Source of the DNA: Mycobacterium barrassiae
Lineage (GTDB): Bacteria > Actinomycetota > Actinomycetes > Mycobacteriales > Mycobacteriaceae
Direction of reading: 5' to 3'
DNA: 64,000 nucleotides
Assembly: GCF_025822765.1 (NCBI RefSeq)
Contig: NZ_JACKUK010000011.1
Span: 62,001 to 126,000 of the forward strand
Each line of letters begins with the position of its first letter. Positions within the stretch are counted from its first letter, which is position 1. The notes below the pieces were generated by a model. The model worked only from the letters and a program-made list of their open reading frames with translations, ran no database searches and was not told the DNA's origin. A program made the translations under genes and the position numbers. Positions 20,813 through 29,923 of this stretch are shown here, piece by piece.

Positions 20813-23800
20813 ACACCTATTGACCGCGATGGTGGACAACCCCACCCAACACCTCTCGTCGTTGAGTGTGGTCGGAGGTGGTGAGTGTGAGGTGTTGTCG
20901 GGGTGGGGTAATCAGGCGGTGTTGACGAGGCCGGCATCGGTGGGTGTTTCGGTGCCGGAGATGTTCTCGGTGCAGGTGGCGGCGCGGTCGGGGGAGGTGG
21001 CGCTGTCCTGCGAAGGTCGGTCGTGGACGTATGGCGAGTTGGATGCGGCCTCGGATCGGTTGGCGCACTTGCTCGCTGCACAAGGGGCCCGCCCGGGAGC
21101 CTGCGTCGCGCTGTTGATGCCCCGCTCGGCAGATGCCATCGTCGCGATGTTCGCGGTGCTCAAATCCGGCGCCGCCTATCTGCCCATCGATGTTTCGGTA
21201 CCTCAGTCGCGGTTGGATTTCCTGGTTGCCGATGCGAAGCCCGTGGCGGTGCTCACCACTGCTGAATTGGCCCCGCGGCTGGACGGTTTCGACGGGGTCA
21301 TCATCGATGTGGCGGACCCGGGCTCGGTCGATCCTGCGGTGGTGGTGCAGGCGCCGACTCCCGACGACTTGGCGTATTTGGTGTACACGTCGGGCACCAC
21401 GGGAGTGCCCAAGGCGGTGGCGGTCTCTCATCACAATGTGACGCAGTTGTTGGAGTCGGTGTTCACCGGGGTGTCGGCCGTGCCTGGTCGTGCGTGGTCG
21501 CAACTGCATTCGTACGCCTTTGATCTGGCGGTGTGGGAGATCTGCTGCGCACTGCTCAGCGGCGGCCGGTTGGTGGTGGTACCGGAGTCGGTGGCCGCCT
21601 CGCCGAGCGATGTGCATGAGGTGTTGGTGCGTGAGCGCGTCAAGGTGTTGACCCAGACGCCATCGGCGGCGGCGATGCTGTCACCTGAGGGCCTGCAGGT
21701 CACGACGTTGGTGGTCGCAGGCGAGGCGTGTCCGACCGAGGTGGTGGAGCGCTGGGCGTCAGATCGGTTGATGCTCAACGCCTATGGACCCACCGAGACC
21801 ACGATGGGGGTGGCGATCAGTGCGCCGCTCTCGCCCGGGTCCGGGGTGGTACCCATCGGCGCACCGGTGTCGGGGGCGGCGCTGTTCGTGCTGGATTCGT
21901 GGTTGCAGCCGGTGCCGGCGGGCGTGATCGGTGAGCTGTACATCGCCGGTGAGGGGGTCACGGCCGGCTATGTGGGGCGGGCGGGCCTGACCGCAGCGCG
22001 GTTCGTGGCGTGCCCGTTCGGCGGGGTCGGTAGACGGATGTATCGCACCGGGGACTTGGTGCGCTGGGGTCGCGACGGGCAATTGCAGTATCTCGGCCGT
22101 ACTGACGAGCAGGTCAAGATTCGCGGGTACCGCATCGAGTTGGGGGAGATCCAGGCAGCGCTGACCGAACTCGCCGGCGTCGAGTCGGCGGTGGTGATCG
22201 CACGTGAGGATCAGCCGGGGGACAAGCGGCTCGTCAGCTATATCACCGGGACCGCAGATCCGGTCGAGGCACGACAGGCGCTGGCCGATCGGTTGCCCGC
22301 GTACATGGTGCCGTCCGCGGTGGTGGTGATCGAGACGTTGCCGTTGACGGTCAACGGCAAGTTGGACAGAAACGCCTTGCCCGCACCGGAGTACCAGAAT
22401 TCGACACGGTATCGAGCGCCGTCGACGACCGCCGAGCAGAGCCTGGCCGACATCTACAGCGAAGTGCTCGGTGTCGACCGTGTCGGTGTCGATGACTCCT
22501 TCTTCGACCTGGGCGGCGACTCGCTGTCGGCGATGCGCTTGATCGCCGCGATCAACACCACCCTGAACGCCCAACTCGCCGTGCGGACCATCTTCGAAGC
22601 ACCCACCATCGCCCAACTCGCCCAACGCCTCGACGCAGCACCAGGTGGCGGAGGAGCCACATTCGAGTCGGTACACGGTCCCGACGCCGCCGAGGTGCAT
22701 GCGCGCGACCTCAGCCTCGACAAGTTCCTCGACGACGCCACGTTGGCCGGTGCGCCCACCTTGCCGAGCCCGAGCGCTGAAGTGCGCACGGTGCTGTTGA
22801 CCGGCGCGACCGGCTTCCTCGGGCGCTACCTGGTGCTGGAATGGCTTGAGCAGCTGGAACTTGTCGACGGCACCCTGATCTGCGTCGTTCGCGGCGATGA
22901 CGACGAGGACGCGCGACGCCGACTGGAAAGCACCTTCGACACTGGCGATCCACACCTGCTGGCACACTTTCAGGAGCTGGCCGCCGACCACCTATGGGTC
23001 ATCGCCGGCGACAAGACGCACGCCAAGCTGGGAATCGACGAACAGACATGGCAGCGGCTGACCGAAACAGTTGACATGATCGTGGATTCGGCCGCTCTGG
23101 TCAGCGGTGCGCTGCCCTATCGAGAGTTGTTCGCCCCCAACGTCGTCGGCACCGCCGAACTGATCCGGTTGGCGCTCGCGACCAGGCTGAAGCCCTACAC
23201 CTATGTGTCGACGGCCAACGTGGGCGACCAGATCGAGCGGTGGGCCTTCACCGAGCACGCCGACATCCGCGAGATCAGCCCCACCCGCACCGTCGAGGGC
23301 CACGGTTACGGCACCAGCAAGTGGGCCGGCGAGGTGCTGCTGCGCGAGGCCCACGACCTGTGCGGGCTGCCCGTCGCGGTGTTCCGGCCCGCCATGATCA
23401 TGGCCGACGCAACGTATCAGGGTCAGCTCAACCTGTCGGACACCGTGACCCGAATGGTGTTCAGTGTGGTGGCCACCGGCGTCGCACCCAAGTCGTTCTA
23501 TCAACTCGGCGCCGACGGCCATCGGCAGCGGGCGCACTTCGACGGGCTGCCGGTGGAATTCGTCGCTGAGGCGATCGCGGCCCTTGGCGCTCAGGTGGTC
23601 GACGGGTTCGAGACCTACCACGTGATGAACCCCCACGATGACGGCGTGGGGCTCGACGAGTACGTCGACTGGCTGATCGATGCGGGCTATCCGATCGCGC
23701 GCATCGCCGACTTCGACGAGTGGCTGCGGCGATTCGAGAGCGGCCTGCGTGCCTTGCCGGAGAGGCAGCGCCGGCACTCAGTTCTGCAGATGCTGCAGAT

Positions 23801-23999
23801 GCTGCTTCAGAGGTCCAACGATCCGCAGCCGCTGCCGCCCACCCGAGGGTCCATCGGCCGGACCGACCGGTTCCGCGCCGCCGTGCAGGAAGCCAAGATC
23901 GGCATCGGACGATACGGTTCGGACAACGACATCCCGCACATCACGGCGCAGGTCATCGTCAAATACGTCACCGATCTGCAGCAGCTCGGTCTGCTCTAG
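20406..23999 (+). CDS. NRPS fragment 3: C-terminal C5, A-PCP-R
   Basis: This is the last piece of the split NRPS. The frame is open from 20244, but coding-like sequence starts at the repeat; ATG 20406 ([10 protein letters not shown]) or ATG 20415 are the plausible fragment starts. It holds the C5 remainder, A5 ([20 protein letters not shown]; pocket about D-L-W-T-V-A-A-M-G, the same as A1), PCP5 ([13 protein letters not shown] near 22500) and an R domain with GATGFLG near 22805 and the YGTSK active-site segment near 23305. The R domain closely resembles that of the upstream NRPS, so the two assembly lines share a release mechanism and probably an ancestor. The stop at 23997-23999 lies 18 bp from the end of htpG. 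Confidence 0.85.
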   Translation: MSIMRVDLGGNPSVGEVLARVRASSLAAYEHQDVPFEVLVERLNPTRSLAHHPLVQVMLAWQNLPVAAGAAAGLGLGEVCAEALPVATRTARMDLSFSLSERFSDDGAPAGITGTVEFRTDVYDPETIQTLIHRWQHLLTAMVDNPTQHLSSLSVVGGGECEVLSGWGNQAVLTRPASVGVSVPEMFSVQVAARSGEVALSCEGRSWTYGELDAASDRLAHLLAAQGARPGACVALLMPRSADAIVAMFAVLKSGAAYLPIDVSVPQSRLDFLVADAKPVAVLTTAELAPRLDGFDGVIIDVADPGSVDPAVVVQAPTPDDLAYLVYTSGTTGVPKAVAVSHHNVTQLLESVFTGVSAVPGRAWSQLHSYAFDLAVWEICCALLSGGRLVVVPESVAASPSDVHEVLVRERVKVLTQTPSAAAMLSPEGLQVTTLVVAGEACPTEVVERWASDRLMLNAYGPTETTMGVAISAPLSPGSGVVPIGAPVSGAALFVLDSWLQPVPAGVIGELYIAGEGVTAGYVGRAGLTAARFVACPFGGVGRRMYRTGDLVRWGRDGQLQYLGRTDEQVKIRGYRIELGEIQAALTELAGVESAVVIAREDQPGDKRLVSYITGTADPVEARQALADRLPAYMVPSAVVVIETLPLTVNGKLDRNALPAPEYQNSTRYRAPSTTAEQSLADIYSEVLGVDRVGVDDSFFDLGGDSLSAMRLIAAINTTLNAQLAVRTIFEAPTIAQLAQRLDAAPGGGGATFESVHGPDAAEVHARDLSLDKFLDDATLAGAPTLPSPSAEVRTVLLTGATGFLGRYLVLEWLEQLELVDGTLICVVRGDDDEDARRRLESTFDTGDPHLLAHFQELAADHLWVIAGDKTHAKLGIDEQTWQRLTETVDMIVDSAALVSGALPYRELFAPNVVGTAELIRLALATRLKPYTYVSTANVGDQIERWAFTEHADIREISPTRTVEGHGYGTSKWAGEVLLREAHDLCGLPVAVFRPAMIMADATYQGQLNLSDTVTRMVFSVVATGVAPKSFYQLGADGHRQRAHFDGLPVEFVAEAIAALGAQVVDGFETYHVMNPHDDGVGLDEYVDWLIDAGYPIARIADFDEWLRRFESGLRALPERQRRHSVLQMLQMLLQRSNDPQPLPPTRGSIGRTDRFRAAVQEAKIGIGRYGSDNDIPHITAQVIVKYVTDLQQLGLL

Positions 24000-24017
24000 C
24001 CGCTACGTCGCGGCGTC

Positions 24018-25958
24018 TCACACGGTGCGAGCCAGCCGATCGGCGATCAGGCCAGCGAACTTCGCCGGATCCTCGGGGACGTCACCCTCAGCGAGAAGTG
24101 CTGTGCCGTACAACAGTTCGGCGGTCTCGGCGAGTTCGGCCATATGAGCATCGTCGCCACCGGCCTTGTGCGCTTGTTGCATGGCGGTGACGAGCGAGTG
24201 CTTCGGGTTGAGCTCCAGGATCCGCTTGCCAACAGGAACCGCCTGTCCTGAAGCACGATAGATGCGCGCCAATTGCGGTGTGATGCCGAAGGCGTCGGTG
24301 ATGAGGCAGGCTGGAGACTCAGTCAGGCGGGTGGACAGCCGCACGACCTTGACGTGATCGCTCAGCGTCTCCTTCAACCACGCGAGCAAGTCGGCGAATT
24401 CCCGCTCCTGTTCCTCACGTTCAGCGGCGTGCGCTTCCTTGTCGGCCTCGGAGTCGAGGTCCACCTCACCCTTGGCCACCGACTGCAGAGGCTTCCCGTC
24501 GAACATGGGCACCGATCCCACCCAGATCTCGTCGATCGGATCGGTGAGCAACAGCACCTCATAACCCTTGGCCTTGAACGCCTCGAGATGCGGCGACTTC
24601 AGCAGTTTCTCGCGCGACTGCCCGGTGGCGTAGAAGATTTTGTCCTGTCCGTCCTTCATGCGCTCGACATATTCGGCCAGGGTGGTGAGCTCCTCGTCGC
24701 TGTGCGTGGACGCGAACGACGCGATGTTCAACAGCGTCTCCTGGTTCTCGAAGTCCGACATGAGGCCCTCTTTGAGAACCGTGCCGAACTGGGACCAGAA
24801 CGTGCGGTAGTCCTCGGGCCGCTCCGATTGCAGGGTTTTGACCGTTGAAAGGACCTTCTTCGTCAGGCGGCGGCGGATCGCGGTGAGCTGCCTATCCTGC
24901 TGCAGGAGTTCCCGAGACACGTTGAGCGACATGTCCTGAGCGTCGACGACACCCTTGATGAAACGCAGGTACGGCGGCATGAGCTGATCGCAGTCGCCCA
25001 TGACGAAGACGCGCTTGACATACAACTGCATCCCGGTCTTGGCGTCGCGGGTGAACAGGTCGAACGGCGCGTGCGACGGGATGAACAGCAGCGCCTGGTA
25101 TTCGAAGGTGCCCTCCGCCTTCATCGCGATGACCTCCAGCGGGTCATCCCAGGCGTGCGCGATGTGCTTATAGAACTCCTTGTACTCGTCCTCGGAAACC
25201 TCGTCCTTGGACTTCGCCCACAGTGCCTTCATCGAGTTGAGGGTCTGCGTCTCGACGGTGACGACCTCCTCGCCACCCTCCTCGGTGGCCGGGGTGCGTC
25301 GCTCGACCTGCATGCGGATGGGCCAGGCGATGAAGTCGGAGTACTTCTTCACCAGCTCCCGCAGTTTCGCCTCGGATGTGTAGTCGTGCAGCTCGTCCTC
25401 GGCGTCCGCGGGCTTGAGGTGCAACGTGACGGACGTGCCCTGGGGTGCGTCGTCGACGGTTTCGATCGTGTACGTGGCCTCGCCGGTCGACACCCATCGG
25501 GTCGCACCGCTGTCGCCGGCCTTGCGGGTCAGCAGGTCGACCTGGTCGGCCACCATGAACGTCGAGTAGAAGCCGACACCGAACTGGCCGATCAGCTCCT
25601 CCGAGGCCTCGGCCTTCTTGGCTTCGCGCAGCTGCTGCCGCAGCTCGGCGGTGCCTGACTTGGCGAGGGTGCCGATCAGGTCGACGACCTCCTCGCGCGA
25701 CATCCCGATCCCGTTGTCGCGCGCGGTGAGGGTCCGCGCCTCCTTGTCGACCTCGAGCTCAATGTGCAGATCGGAGATGTCGACGTCCAGGTCCTTGTTC
25801 CGCAGGGCCTCGAGCCGCAGCTTGTCCAGCGCATCGGAGGCGTTCGAAATCAGTTCCCGGAGAAACGAATCCTTATGGGAGTAGACCGAGTGGATCATCA
25901 GGTTCAGCAGCTGGCGCGCTTCCGCCTGGAACTCCAACTGTTCGACATGTGCAGTCAT
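24018..25958 (-). CDS. htpG: Molecular chaperone HtpG (Hsp90 family)
   Basis: A cytosolic ATP-dependent Hsp90 chaperone of 646 residues, normal for bacterial HtpG. The N-terminal GHKL ATPase is complete: LRELISNASDALDKLR, DNGIGM near residue 82 and GQFGVGFYS near 125. The middle and C-terminal dimerisation domains follow at full length. The start at 25956-25958 has GAAGGAA just upstream on the minus strand. It converges with the NRPS and is divergent from an alpha/beta hydrolase. It is not obviously linked to peptide synthesis. Confidence 0.97.
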   Translation of the reverse strand: MTAHVEQLEFQAEARQLLNLMIHSVYSHKDSFLRELISNASDALDKLRLEALRNKDLDVDISDLHIELEVDKEARTLTARDNGIGMSREEVVDLIGTLAKSGTAELRQQLREAKKAEASEELIGQFGVGFYSTFMVADQVDLLTRKAGDSGATRWVSTGEATYTIETVDDAPQGTSVTLHLKPADAEDELHDYTSEAKLRELVKKYSDFIAWPIRMQVERRTPATEEGGEEVVTVETQTLNSMKALWAKSKDEVSEDEYKEFYKHIAHAWDDPLEVIAMKAEGTFEYQALLFIPSHAPFDLFTRDAKTGMQLYVKRVFVMGDCDQLMPPYLRFIKGVVDAQDMSLNVSRELLQQDRQLTAIRRRLTKKVLSTVKTLQSERPEDYRTFWSQFGTVLKEGLMSDFENQETLLNIASFASTHSDEELTTLAEYVERMKDGQDKIFYATGQSREKLLKSPHLEAFKAKGYEVLLLTDPIDEIWVGSVPMFDGKPLQSVAKGEVDLDSEADKEAHAAEREEQEREFADLLAWLKETLSDHVKVVRLSTRLTESPACLITDAFGITPQLARIYRASGQAVPVGKRILELNPKHSLVTAMQQAHKAGGDDAHMAELAETAELLYGTALLAEGDVPEDPAKFAGLIADRLARTV

Positions 25959-25977
25959 GTGATTCCTTCGACAACAC

Positions 25978-25989
25978 CTTCACTTGAAG
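25978..25989. promoter_or_regulatory. Small dyad upstream of htpG
   Basis: CTTCA-CT-TGAAG is a perfect 5-bp inverted repeat about 20 bp upstream of the htpG start, within the 111-bp divergent region. It may be an operator or part of the transcript leader. It does not match the HspR (HAIR) consensus. Confidence 0.25.
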
Positions 25990-26069
25990 CTGACGTAAAA
26001 GATGGTACCGAGCGCGCCGGCACCGCTTGGGCACCGTTCTCGGCCGCTGCATGCGGGCGGGATGACAGG

Positions 26070-26831
26070 ATGACGCGCGTGGCTGAGCGCGTCAGATTTC
26101 CCAGCACCACGGGTCCTACCCTGGCAGGACTCGTTGATCTGCCCGAAGGCGAGCTGCGCGGATGGGCCGTTTTCGCCCACGGCTTCACCCTCGGCAAGGA
26201 CAGCCCTGCCGCCGCCCGGATCTGCAAGCAGCTGGCCGCCGAGGGCATCGGCGTACTGCGTTTCGACAACCTCGGCCTCGGGGATTCCGAGGGCGACTGG
26301 GGCGACGGGTCGTTCTCGCACAAGGTCGCCGACACCGTCCGTGCCGTCGAGTTCATGAACGATTCGGGCCGCGAGGTGCGACTGCTCGTCGGCCACTCGT
26401 TCGGGGGGTCGGCCGTCATCGCCGCCGCCCACGAATGCCCGGGCGTGGCCGCAGTCGCCAGCATCGGCGCGCCGTACCAACCCGCCCACGTCGAGCACAC
26501 CTTCGACGCGCTGTGCCAGCGGATCGAGGCGGAAGGGGAGGCGCCGTTTCTGATCGGCGGCAAGGCGTTGACGCTCAAGCGGCATTTCATCGAGGACGTC
26601 CGCACCGCCGATCTCCGCGAGCGGATTCGCACGCTGCACCGGGCGCTTCTCGTGATGCACTCACCCACGGACAACACCGTCGGTATCGCCAACGCGAGCG
26701 AGATCTTCCGTGCCGCGCGCCATCCCCGCAGCTTCATCTCGCTCGAAGGGGCAGATCACCTGCTCACCGGAAAGAACCAGGCGGCGCGGGCGGCCAGGAT
26801 CATCAGCGCCTGGGCCGACCCCTACCTGTGA
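26070..26831 (+). CDS. Alpha/beta hydrolase, OsmC-partner type
   Basis: A 253-residue serine hydrolase fold. It shows FAHGFTLGKDS (oxyanion region), FDNLGLGDSEG, the nucleophile elbow GHSFGGSA (Ser near residue 111), and a late acid and histidine (SPTDNTV, EGADHLL). This style of short hydrolase is often fused to or found beside OsmC-like proteins. The frame is open from 25764, but that extension reads through the htpG promoter; I chose ATG 26070, which starts MTRVAERVRF directly before the conserved part. The substrate is unknown. Its TGA abuts a long hairpin that also ends the convergent gene. Confidence 0.85.
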   Translation: MTRVAERVRFPSTTGPTLAGLVDLPEGELRGWAVFAHGFTLGKDSPAAARICKQLAAEGIGVLRFDNLGLGDSEGDWGDGSFSHKVADTVRAVEFMNDSGREVRLLVGHSFGGSAVIAAAHECPGVAAVASIGAPYQPAHVEHTFDALCQRIEAEGEAPFLIGGKALTLKRHFIEDVRTADLRERIRTLHRALLVMHSPTDNTVGIANASEIFRAARHPRSFISLEGADHLLTGKNQAARAARIISAWADPYL

Positions 26832-26877
26832 TTTGTGTGCGTTCAGGAGCGCTCACCGCTCGCGATTGCACACAAAT
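26831..26877. terminator. Bidirectional hairpin at a convergent gene end
   Basis: Imperfect arms of 21 bp (26831-26851 and 26857-26877) flank the loop CTCAC. The outer ten bases ATTTGTGTGC/GCACACAAAT and inner GAGCG/CGCTC pair perfectly. The left arm begins at the last base of the plus-strand stop. The minus-strand gene ends inside the hairpin (stop 26843-26845), so its last residues, near CAIASGERS, are encoded by it. There is no T-tract. A close relative lies at 58016-58070. Confidence 0.75.
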
Positions 26878-27697
26878 CCAGATGGCATGCGACGCCGAAG
26901 TGATCCGACGGGAACACGCGTGGCAGGTCGGCCGCGATCGGCCGTGTGCCCAGTAGCTCGATAGTCGCTGCGCGCCAACGCGTTCCCTTGACCACCACAC
27001 GGTCGAAACGCACCTGCCGCTTCTTGCTCTTGGCGTCCAACCGCATGAGGTTGATCGAGGTGTCCTCGGTGTAGCCCGGATCGCCCGGTCGCAGGACGGG
27101 CCAGACGTCGCAGAACGGTGCGGCGATCCGCCCGTTCTCGGCGTCGCGCATATTGAAATCGCCTAAAACCACGGCATCCTCGGCTTTCCTCAGCGCGCGG
27201 AAGATCCTCCGCAGCTGCCAGGCGCGCATCCGCGCCGACGACTTCCCGCTGTCGAGATGGACACCGCAGACGACGGGCCGTGTGGTGCGCAGGGCAAGCT
27301 CCGCTTCGAGGAATCCGCGCGACTGCCGGGTCGGCAAACGGGTGTAGCTGGCCGCGGCGATCGGCACCCGGGACAACATCAGCATCCCGTAGTTACCGGT
27401 TTCGCCGCCGACCACCGCCGCGCTCCGGTACTCGTTTCGCACCCACGGCAGACCGGCGAACATGTCCAGCGCAGGCGGCGTGACCTCCTGCAGCACAATC
27501 ACATCCGGCCTGAGCTCGTCCAGCAGCTCGGCGATCGCACGGTAACGCCGTTCGGCGTGAAAATCCTCGTACCAGATGTTGAACGTCGCGACGGTCAGTC
27601 CGTCACGGTCGACGGCAGCTTCAGGCCCGTTGTCCACCCAGCGACCCGCCTCGAACCGGCGGACCGCGACGCTGCGGCGCCGACGAAGCAGCTTCAC
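26843..27697 (-). CDS. Endonuclease/exonuclease/phosphatase (EEP) family protein
   Basis: A 284-residue protein with the metal-dependent EEP fold. Visible motifs are TFNIWYEDF, LQEV (metal-binding Glu), GVHLDSG, GDFNM (Asp and Asn of the active site) and SDHFGV (catalytic Asp-His). Members cleave phosphodiesters in DNA, sphingomyelin or inositol phosphates, and the real substrate cannot be read here. There is no signal peptide; the N-terminus is basic. Its ATG (27695-27697) overlaps the stop of the upstream oxidoreductase (ATGA), so the two are probably co-translated. Confidence 0.85.
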   Translation of the reverse strand: MKLLRRRRSVAVRRFEAGRWVDNGPEAAVDRDGLTVATFNIWYEDFHAERRYRAIAELLDELRPDVIVLQEVTPPALDMFAGLPWVRNEYRSAAVVGGETGNYGMLMLSRVPIAAASYTRLPTRQSRGFLEAELALRTTRPVVCGVHLDSGKSSARMRAWQLRRIFRALRKAEDAVVLGDFNMRDAENGRIAAPFCDVWPVLRPGDPGYTEDTSINLMRLDAKSKKRQVRFDRVVVKGTRWRAATIELLGTRPIAADLPRVFPSDHFGVACHLDLCAIASGERS

Positions 27698-28665
27698 CGC
27701 AAGGTGACGACGACTTTGCCCTTGGCGCTGCGGTCTTCGAGCGATGCGATCGCATCGGCCGCGCGCTCGAGCGGATAGATCTCCGGGGTGGGCGCGGACA
27801 CCTTGCCCGATGCCAGCAGCGGCTCAAGCTCCGCCCACTGCTCGAGCAGATACCCCGGATGAGTACCGGCCCATGCACCCCATCCGACACCCACCGCGTC
27901 GATGTTGTTGAGCAGCAACCGGTTCACCTTCACCTCGGGGATCGACCCGCCGGTGAACCCGATCACGAGCAGACGGCCGCCCGGCGCCAGCGACCGCAGC
28001 GAATCGGTGAACCGGTCCCCGCCGACGGGGTCCACGACGATGTCGACACCGCGCCCTCCGGTCAGCTCCTTCACCGCGTCCTTGAAGCCGTCGGCGAGCA
28101 CCACATCGGAGGCGCCTGCCGCCTTGGCGATGGCGATCTTGTCCTCGGTGCTGACCACCGCGATCGTCCGCGACGCACCCCACGCCGGCGCCAGCCGCAG
28201 AGTCGATGTCCCGATGCCACCCGCCGCGCCGTGTACGAGCACGGTCTCACCCTCGGCGAGCCGCCCGCGGGTGCGCAGTGCGTGGTGCATCGTGAGGTCG
28301 TTGAAAAGCAGGCCCGCCCCGGCCTCGAACGACACCGAGTCGGGCAGCTTGAACACCCGCTCGGGATGCAGCGCAACGACTTCCGCCATCGCCCCGCACA
28401 GCATCGTCAGGCCGCACACCCGGTCGCCCGCCGAGACGTGCGCACCCTCGGGGGCGCTGCGCACGACACCCGCGATCTCCGCGCCAGGGATGTAAGGCAT
28501 CTCCGGCTTGTACTGATAGAGGCCGCGTGACTGCAGAGCATCGGGGAACGCCACCCCGGCCGCGTGCACGTCGACCAGAACCAGACCGTCACCGGCCGGT
28601 TCGTCGATCTCGACAAGCTTGGCGGCTTGCGGTCCATCAAGGCTGGCAATCTGTATCGCGCGCAT
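27694..28665 (-). CDS. NADPH:quinone oxidoreductase-type MDR dehydrogenase (FadB4-like)
   Basis: A 323-residue zinc-independent medium-chain reductase. It has a GroES-like N-terminal half (PYIPGAEIAGVV, GDRVCGL) and a Rossmann half with HGAAGGIGTS for NADPH and VDPVGGD. It probably reduces quinones or enoyl groups. The length and type agree with M. tuberculosis FadB4 (Rv3141), which lies near the nuo genes there; that link is from memory. A longer frame reaches 28776, but ATG 28663-28665 (MRAIQIASLDG) is preceded by GGAAGG and is the better start. It overlaps the EEP gene by 4 bp and is divergent from a hydrolase. Confidence 0.88.
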   Translation of the reverse strand: MRAIQIASLDGPQAAKLVEIDEPAGDGLVLVDVHAAGVAFPDALQSRGLYQYKPEMPYIPGAEIAGVVRSAPEGAHVSAGDRVCGLTMLCGAMAEVVALHPERVFKLPDSVSFEAGAGLLFNDLTMHHALRTRGRLAEGETVLVHGAAGGIGTSTLRLAPAWGASRTIAVVSTEDKIAIAKAAGASDVVLADGFKDAVKELTGGRGVDIVVDPVGGDRFTDSLRSLAPGGRLLVIGFTGGSIPEVKVNRLLLNNIDAVGVGWGAWAGTHPGYLLEQWAELEPLLASGKVSAPTPEIYPLERAADAIASLEDRSAKGKVVVTLR

Positions 28666-28774
28666 CGCGGCCCTTCCTTCGTCGACGCCACCATTTAACC
28701 CCTGCGCAAGATTTGACCAACCGCCCGGTAGGGTAGTTAGTCCGGCAATGTAGCCGAGCACGACGGGAGCACCC

Positions 28775-29746
28775 ATGGCACGAGGTCAAGGAGGCCGGCG
28801 ACCGGCAAGACGGTTCGCCCCAGCCGAGCAGTTGGGCCGGGGCCGCAGCGTCGGCGTCCGGTCCAAGGACGGCATCCGCCTGCACGCCGAGGTCTTCGGC
28901 CCCGAGGACGGTTACCCCGTCGTGCTGACCCACGGCATCACCTGCGCCCTTCGCGTGTGGGCCCACCAGATCACCGACCTCGCACAGGATCACCGCGTCA
29001 TCGCCTTCGATCATCGCGGACACGGCCGCAGCGCCGTCCCGGCCCGGCGCAGCGGGTACAGCCTCGACCGCCTTGCCGACGACATCGACGCCGTACTCGA
29101 GGCGACGCTGGCGCCGGGGGAGCGCGCCGTCATCGCCGGCCACTCGATGGGCGGTATCGCGATCTCGTCCTGGGCGGAGCGCTATCCCGACCGAGTGGCG
29201 GAGCGCATCGACGCCGCCGCCCTGATCAACACCACGACCGGCGACCTGCTGCGCAACGTGCAGTTCCTCCCGGTGCCGCCACCGCTCACCGCCGCCAAGG
29301 TGCGCGCGGCGGGCACGCTGCTGAAAACCTTTGGCGCAGTGCCGCTCCTGCGGGTAGCCGACGTCCCAGGGCGCCGCTTCCTGTCGACGCTGGCGGTCGG
29401 CCGCGACGCCGATCCCGCCATCGTTGACTTCGTGTTCGAGCTGTTCAACGGAACGCCACCCGCGGGCCGCGGCGGATGGGCACGCGCGCTGGTCGACACG
29501 GTGGGCACCCACCAGCACATCGGATTGCAGAACCTCTCCGTGCCGACGATGGTGATCGGCAGCGACAAAGACCGGCTGCTGCCGATGGTGTCGTCGCGTC
29601 GAATCGCCAAGGAGGTTCCCAACCTCGCGCAGTTCGTTGAACTGTCCGGCGGTCACTGCGCCATCCTGGAATGCTCCGACGCCGTCAACAAGCATCTGCG
29701 GTGGCTGATCGACTCGGTGCGGGAAGAGCGCCGGGTCAGCTCCTAG
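28775..29746 (+). CDS. Alpha/beta hydrolase (haloperoxidase-like)
   Basis: A 323-residue hydrolase with VVLTHGITCALRVW, FDHRGHGRS, nucleophile elbow AGHSMGGIA (Ser near residue 128), a late Asp (GSDKDRL) and His (GGHCAIL). The basic N-terminus of about 25 residues (MARGQGGRRPARR) is hydrophilic and not a signal peptide. In M. tuberculosis an Hpx-type hydrolase (Rv3171c) lies next to the amine oxidase AofH. Here the same two kinds of gene are convergent neighbours. The substrate is unknown. Confidence 0.85.
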   Translation: MARGQGGRRPARRFAPAEQLGRGRSVGVRSKDGIRLHAEVFGPEDGYPVVLTHGITCALRVWAHQITDLAQDHRVIAFDHRGHGRSAVPARRSGYSLDRLADDIDAVLEATLAPGERAVIAGHSMGGIAISSWAERYPDRVAERIDAAALINTTTGDLLRNVQFLPVPPPLTAAKVRAAGTLLKTFGAVPLLRVADVPGRRFLSTLAVGRDADPAIVDFVFELFNGTPPAGRGGWARALVDTVGTHQHIGLQNLSVPTMVIGSDKDRLLPMVSSRRIAKEVPNLAQFVELSGGHCAILECSDAVNKHLRWLIDSVREERRVSS

Positions 29747-29787
29747 TCGGGGCCACTGGCTGTCGGCCGTCCTTGGACATGCCGTTG

Positions 29788-29867
29788 TGCCAACCTCCTA
29801 GCGACACTGTCGCTCAACTACTACTGACGAGGCCAACTTCAGCGACTTAGTCGCTACGAGGTTGGCA
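29788..29867. terminator. Long hairpin between convergent genes
   Basis: Arms of 27 nt (29788-29814 and 29841-29867) pair over an 18-bp outer block with one mismatch (TGCCAACCTC... with ...GAGGTTGGCA) and an inner block AGTCGCT/AGCGACT-like, around a 26-nt loop. It sits in the 177-bp gap between the hydrolase and the amine oxidase and probably terminates both. No other feature is visible in the gap. Confidence 0.6.
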
Positions 29868-29923
29868 GGGCGGGGTGTAGTCCCGGGCGTCCGGCGCAGG
29901 CTGACACGATCGGGCTGCCTTCC

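Larger units (their letters stand above)
5419..23999 (+). pseudogene. Five-module NRPS locus, C-A-PCP x5 with E and terminal R, reading frame broken twice
   Basis: Seen as one locus, this is a giant NRPS split into three open frames by two 85-bp insertions (see the repeats at 9437-9605 and 20331-20499). The full span is 18,581 bp; subtracting 2 x 85 gives 18,411 bp, exactly 6,137 codons including the stop. Approximate domain positions are C1 5450-6700, A1 6800-8250, PCP1 8290-8480, C2 8530-9950, A2 10050-11480, PCP2 11520-11740, C3 11780-13160, A3 13210-14680, PCP3 14700-14900, E 14950-16260, C4 16310-17640, A4 17690-19140, PCP4 19170-19390, C5 19420-20850, A5 20930-22390, PCP5 22420-22640, R 22780-23999. 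The predicted product is a pentapeptide with a D residue at position 3, possibly N-acylated, released reductively. It may be a true pseudogene or an intact gene with two sequence errors. I favour errors, because both lesions have the same unusual structure. Confidence 0.75.

Noticed and set aside
1-24000. Glycopeptidolipid (mps1/mps2) locus
   Set aside because: Reductase release and an acyltransferase fit, but the order C-A-PCP x5 with one E and two separate R termini does not match the four-residue layout with three D residues, and no glycosyl- or methyltransferase genes of that locus are present.
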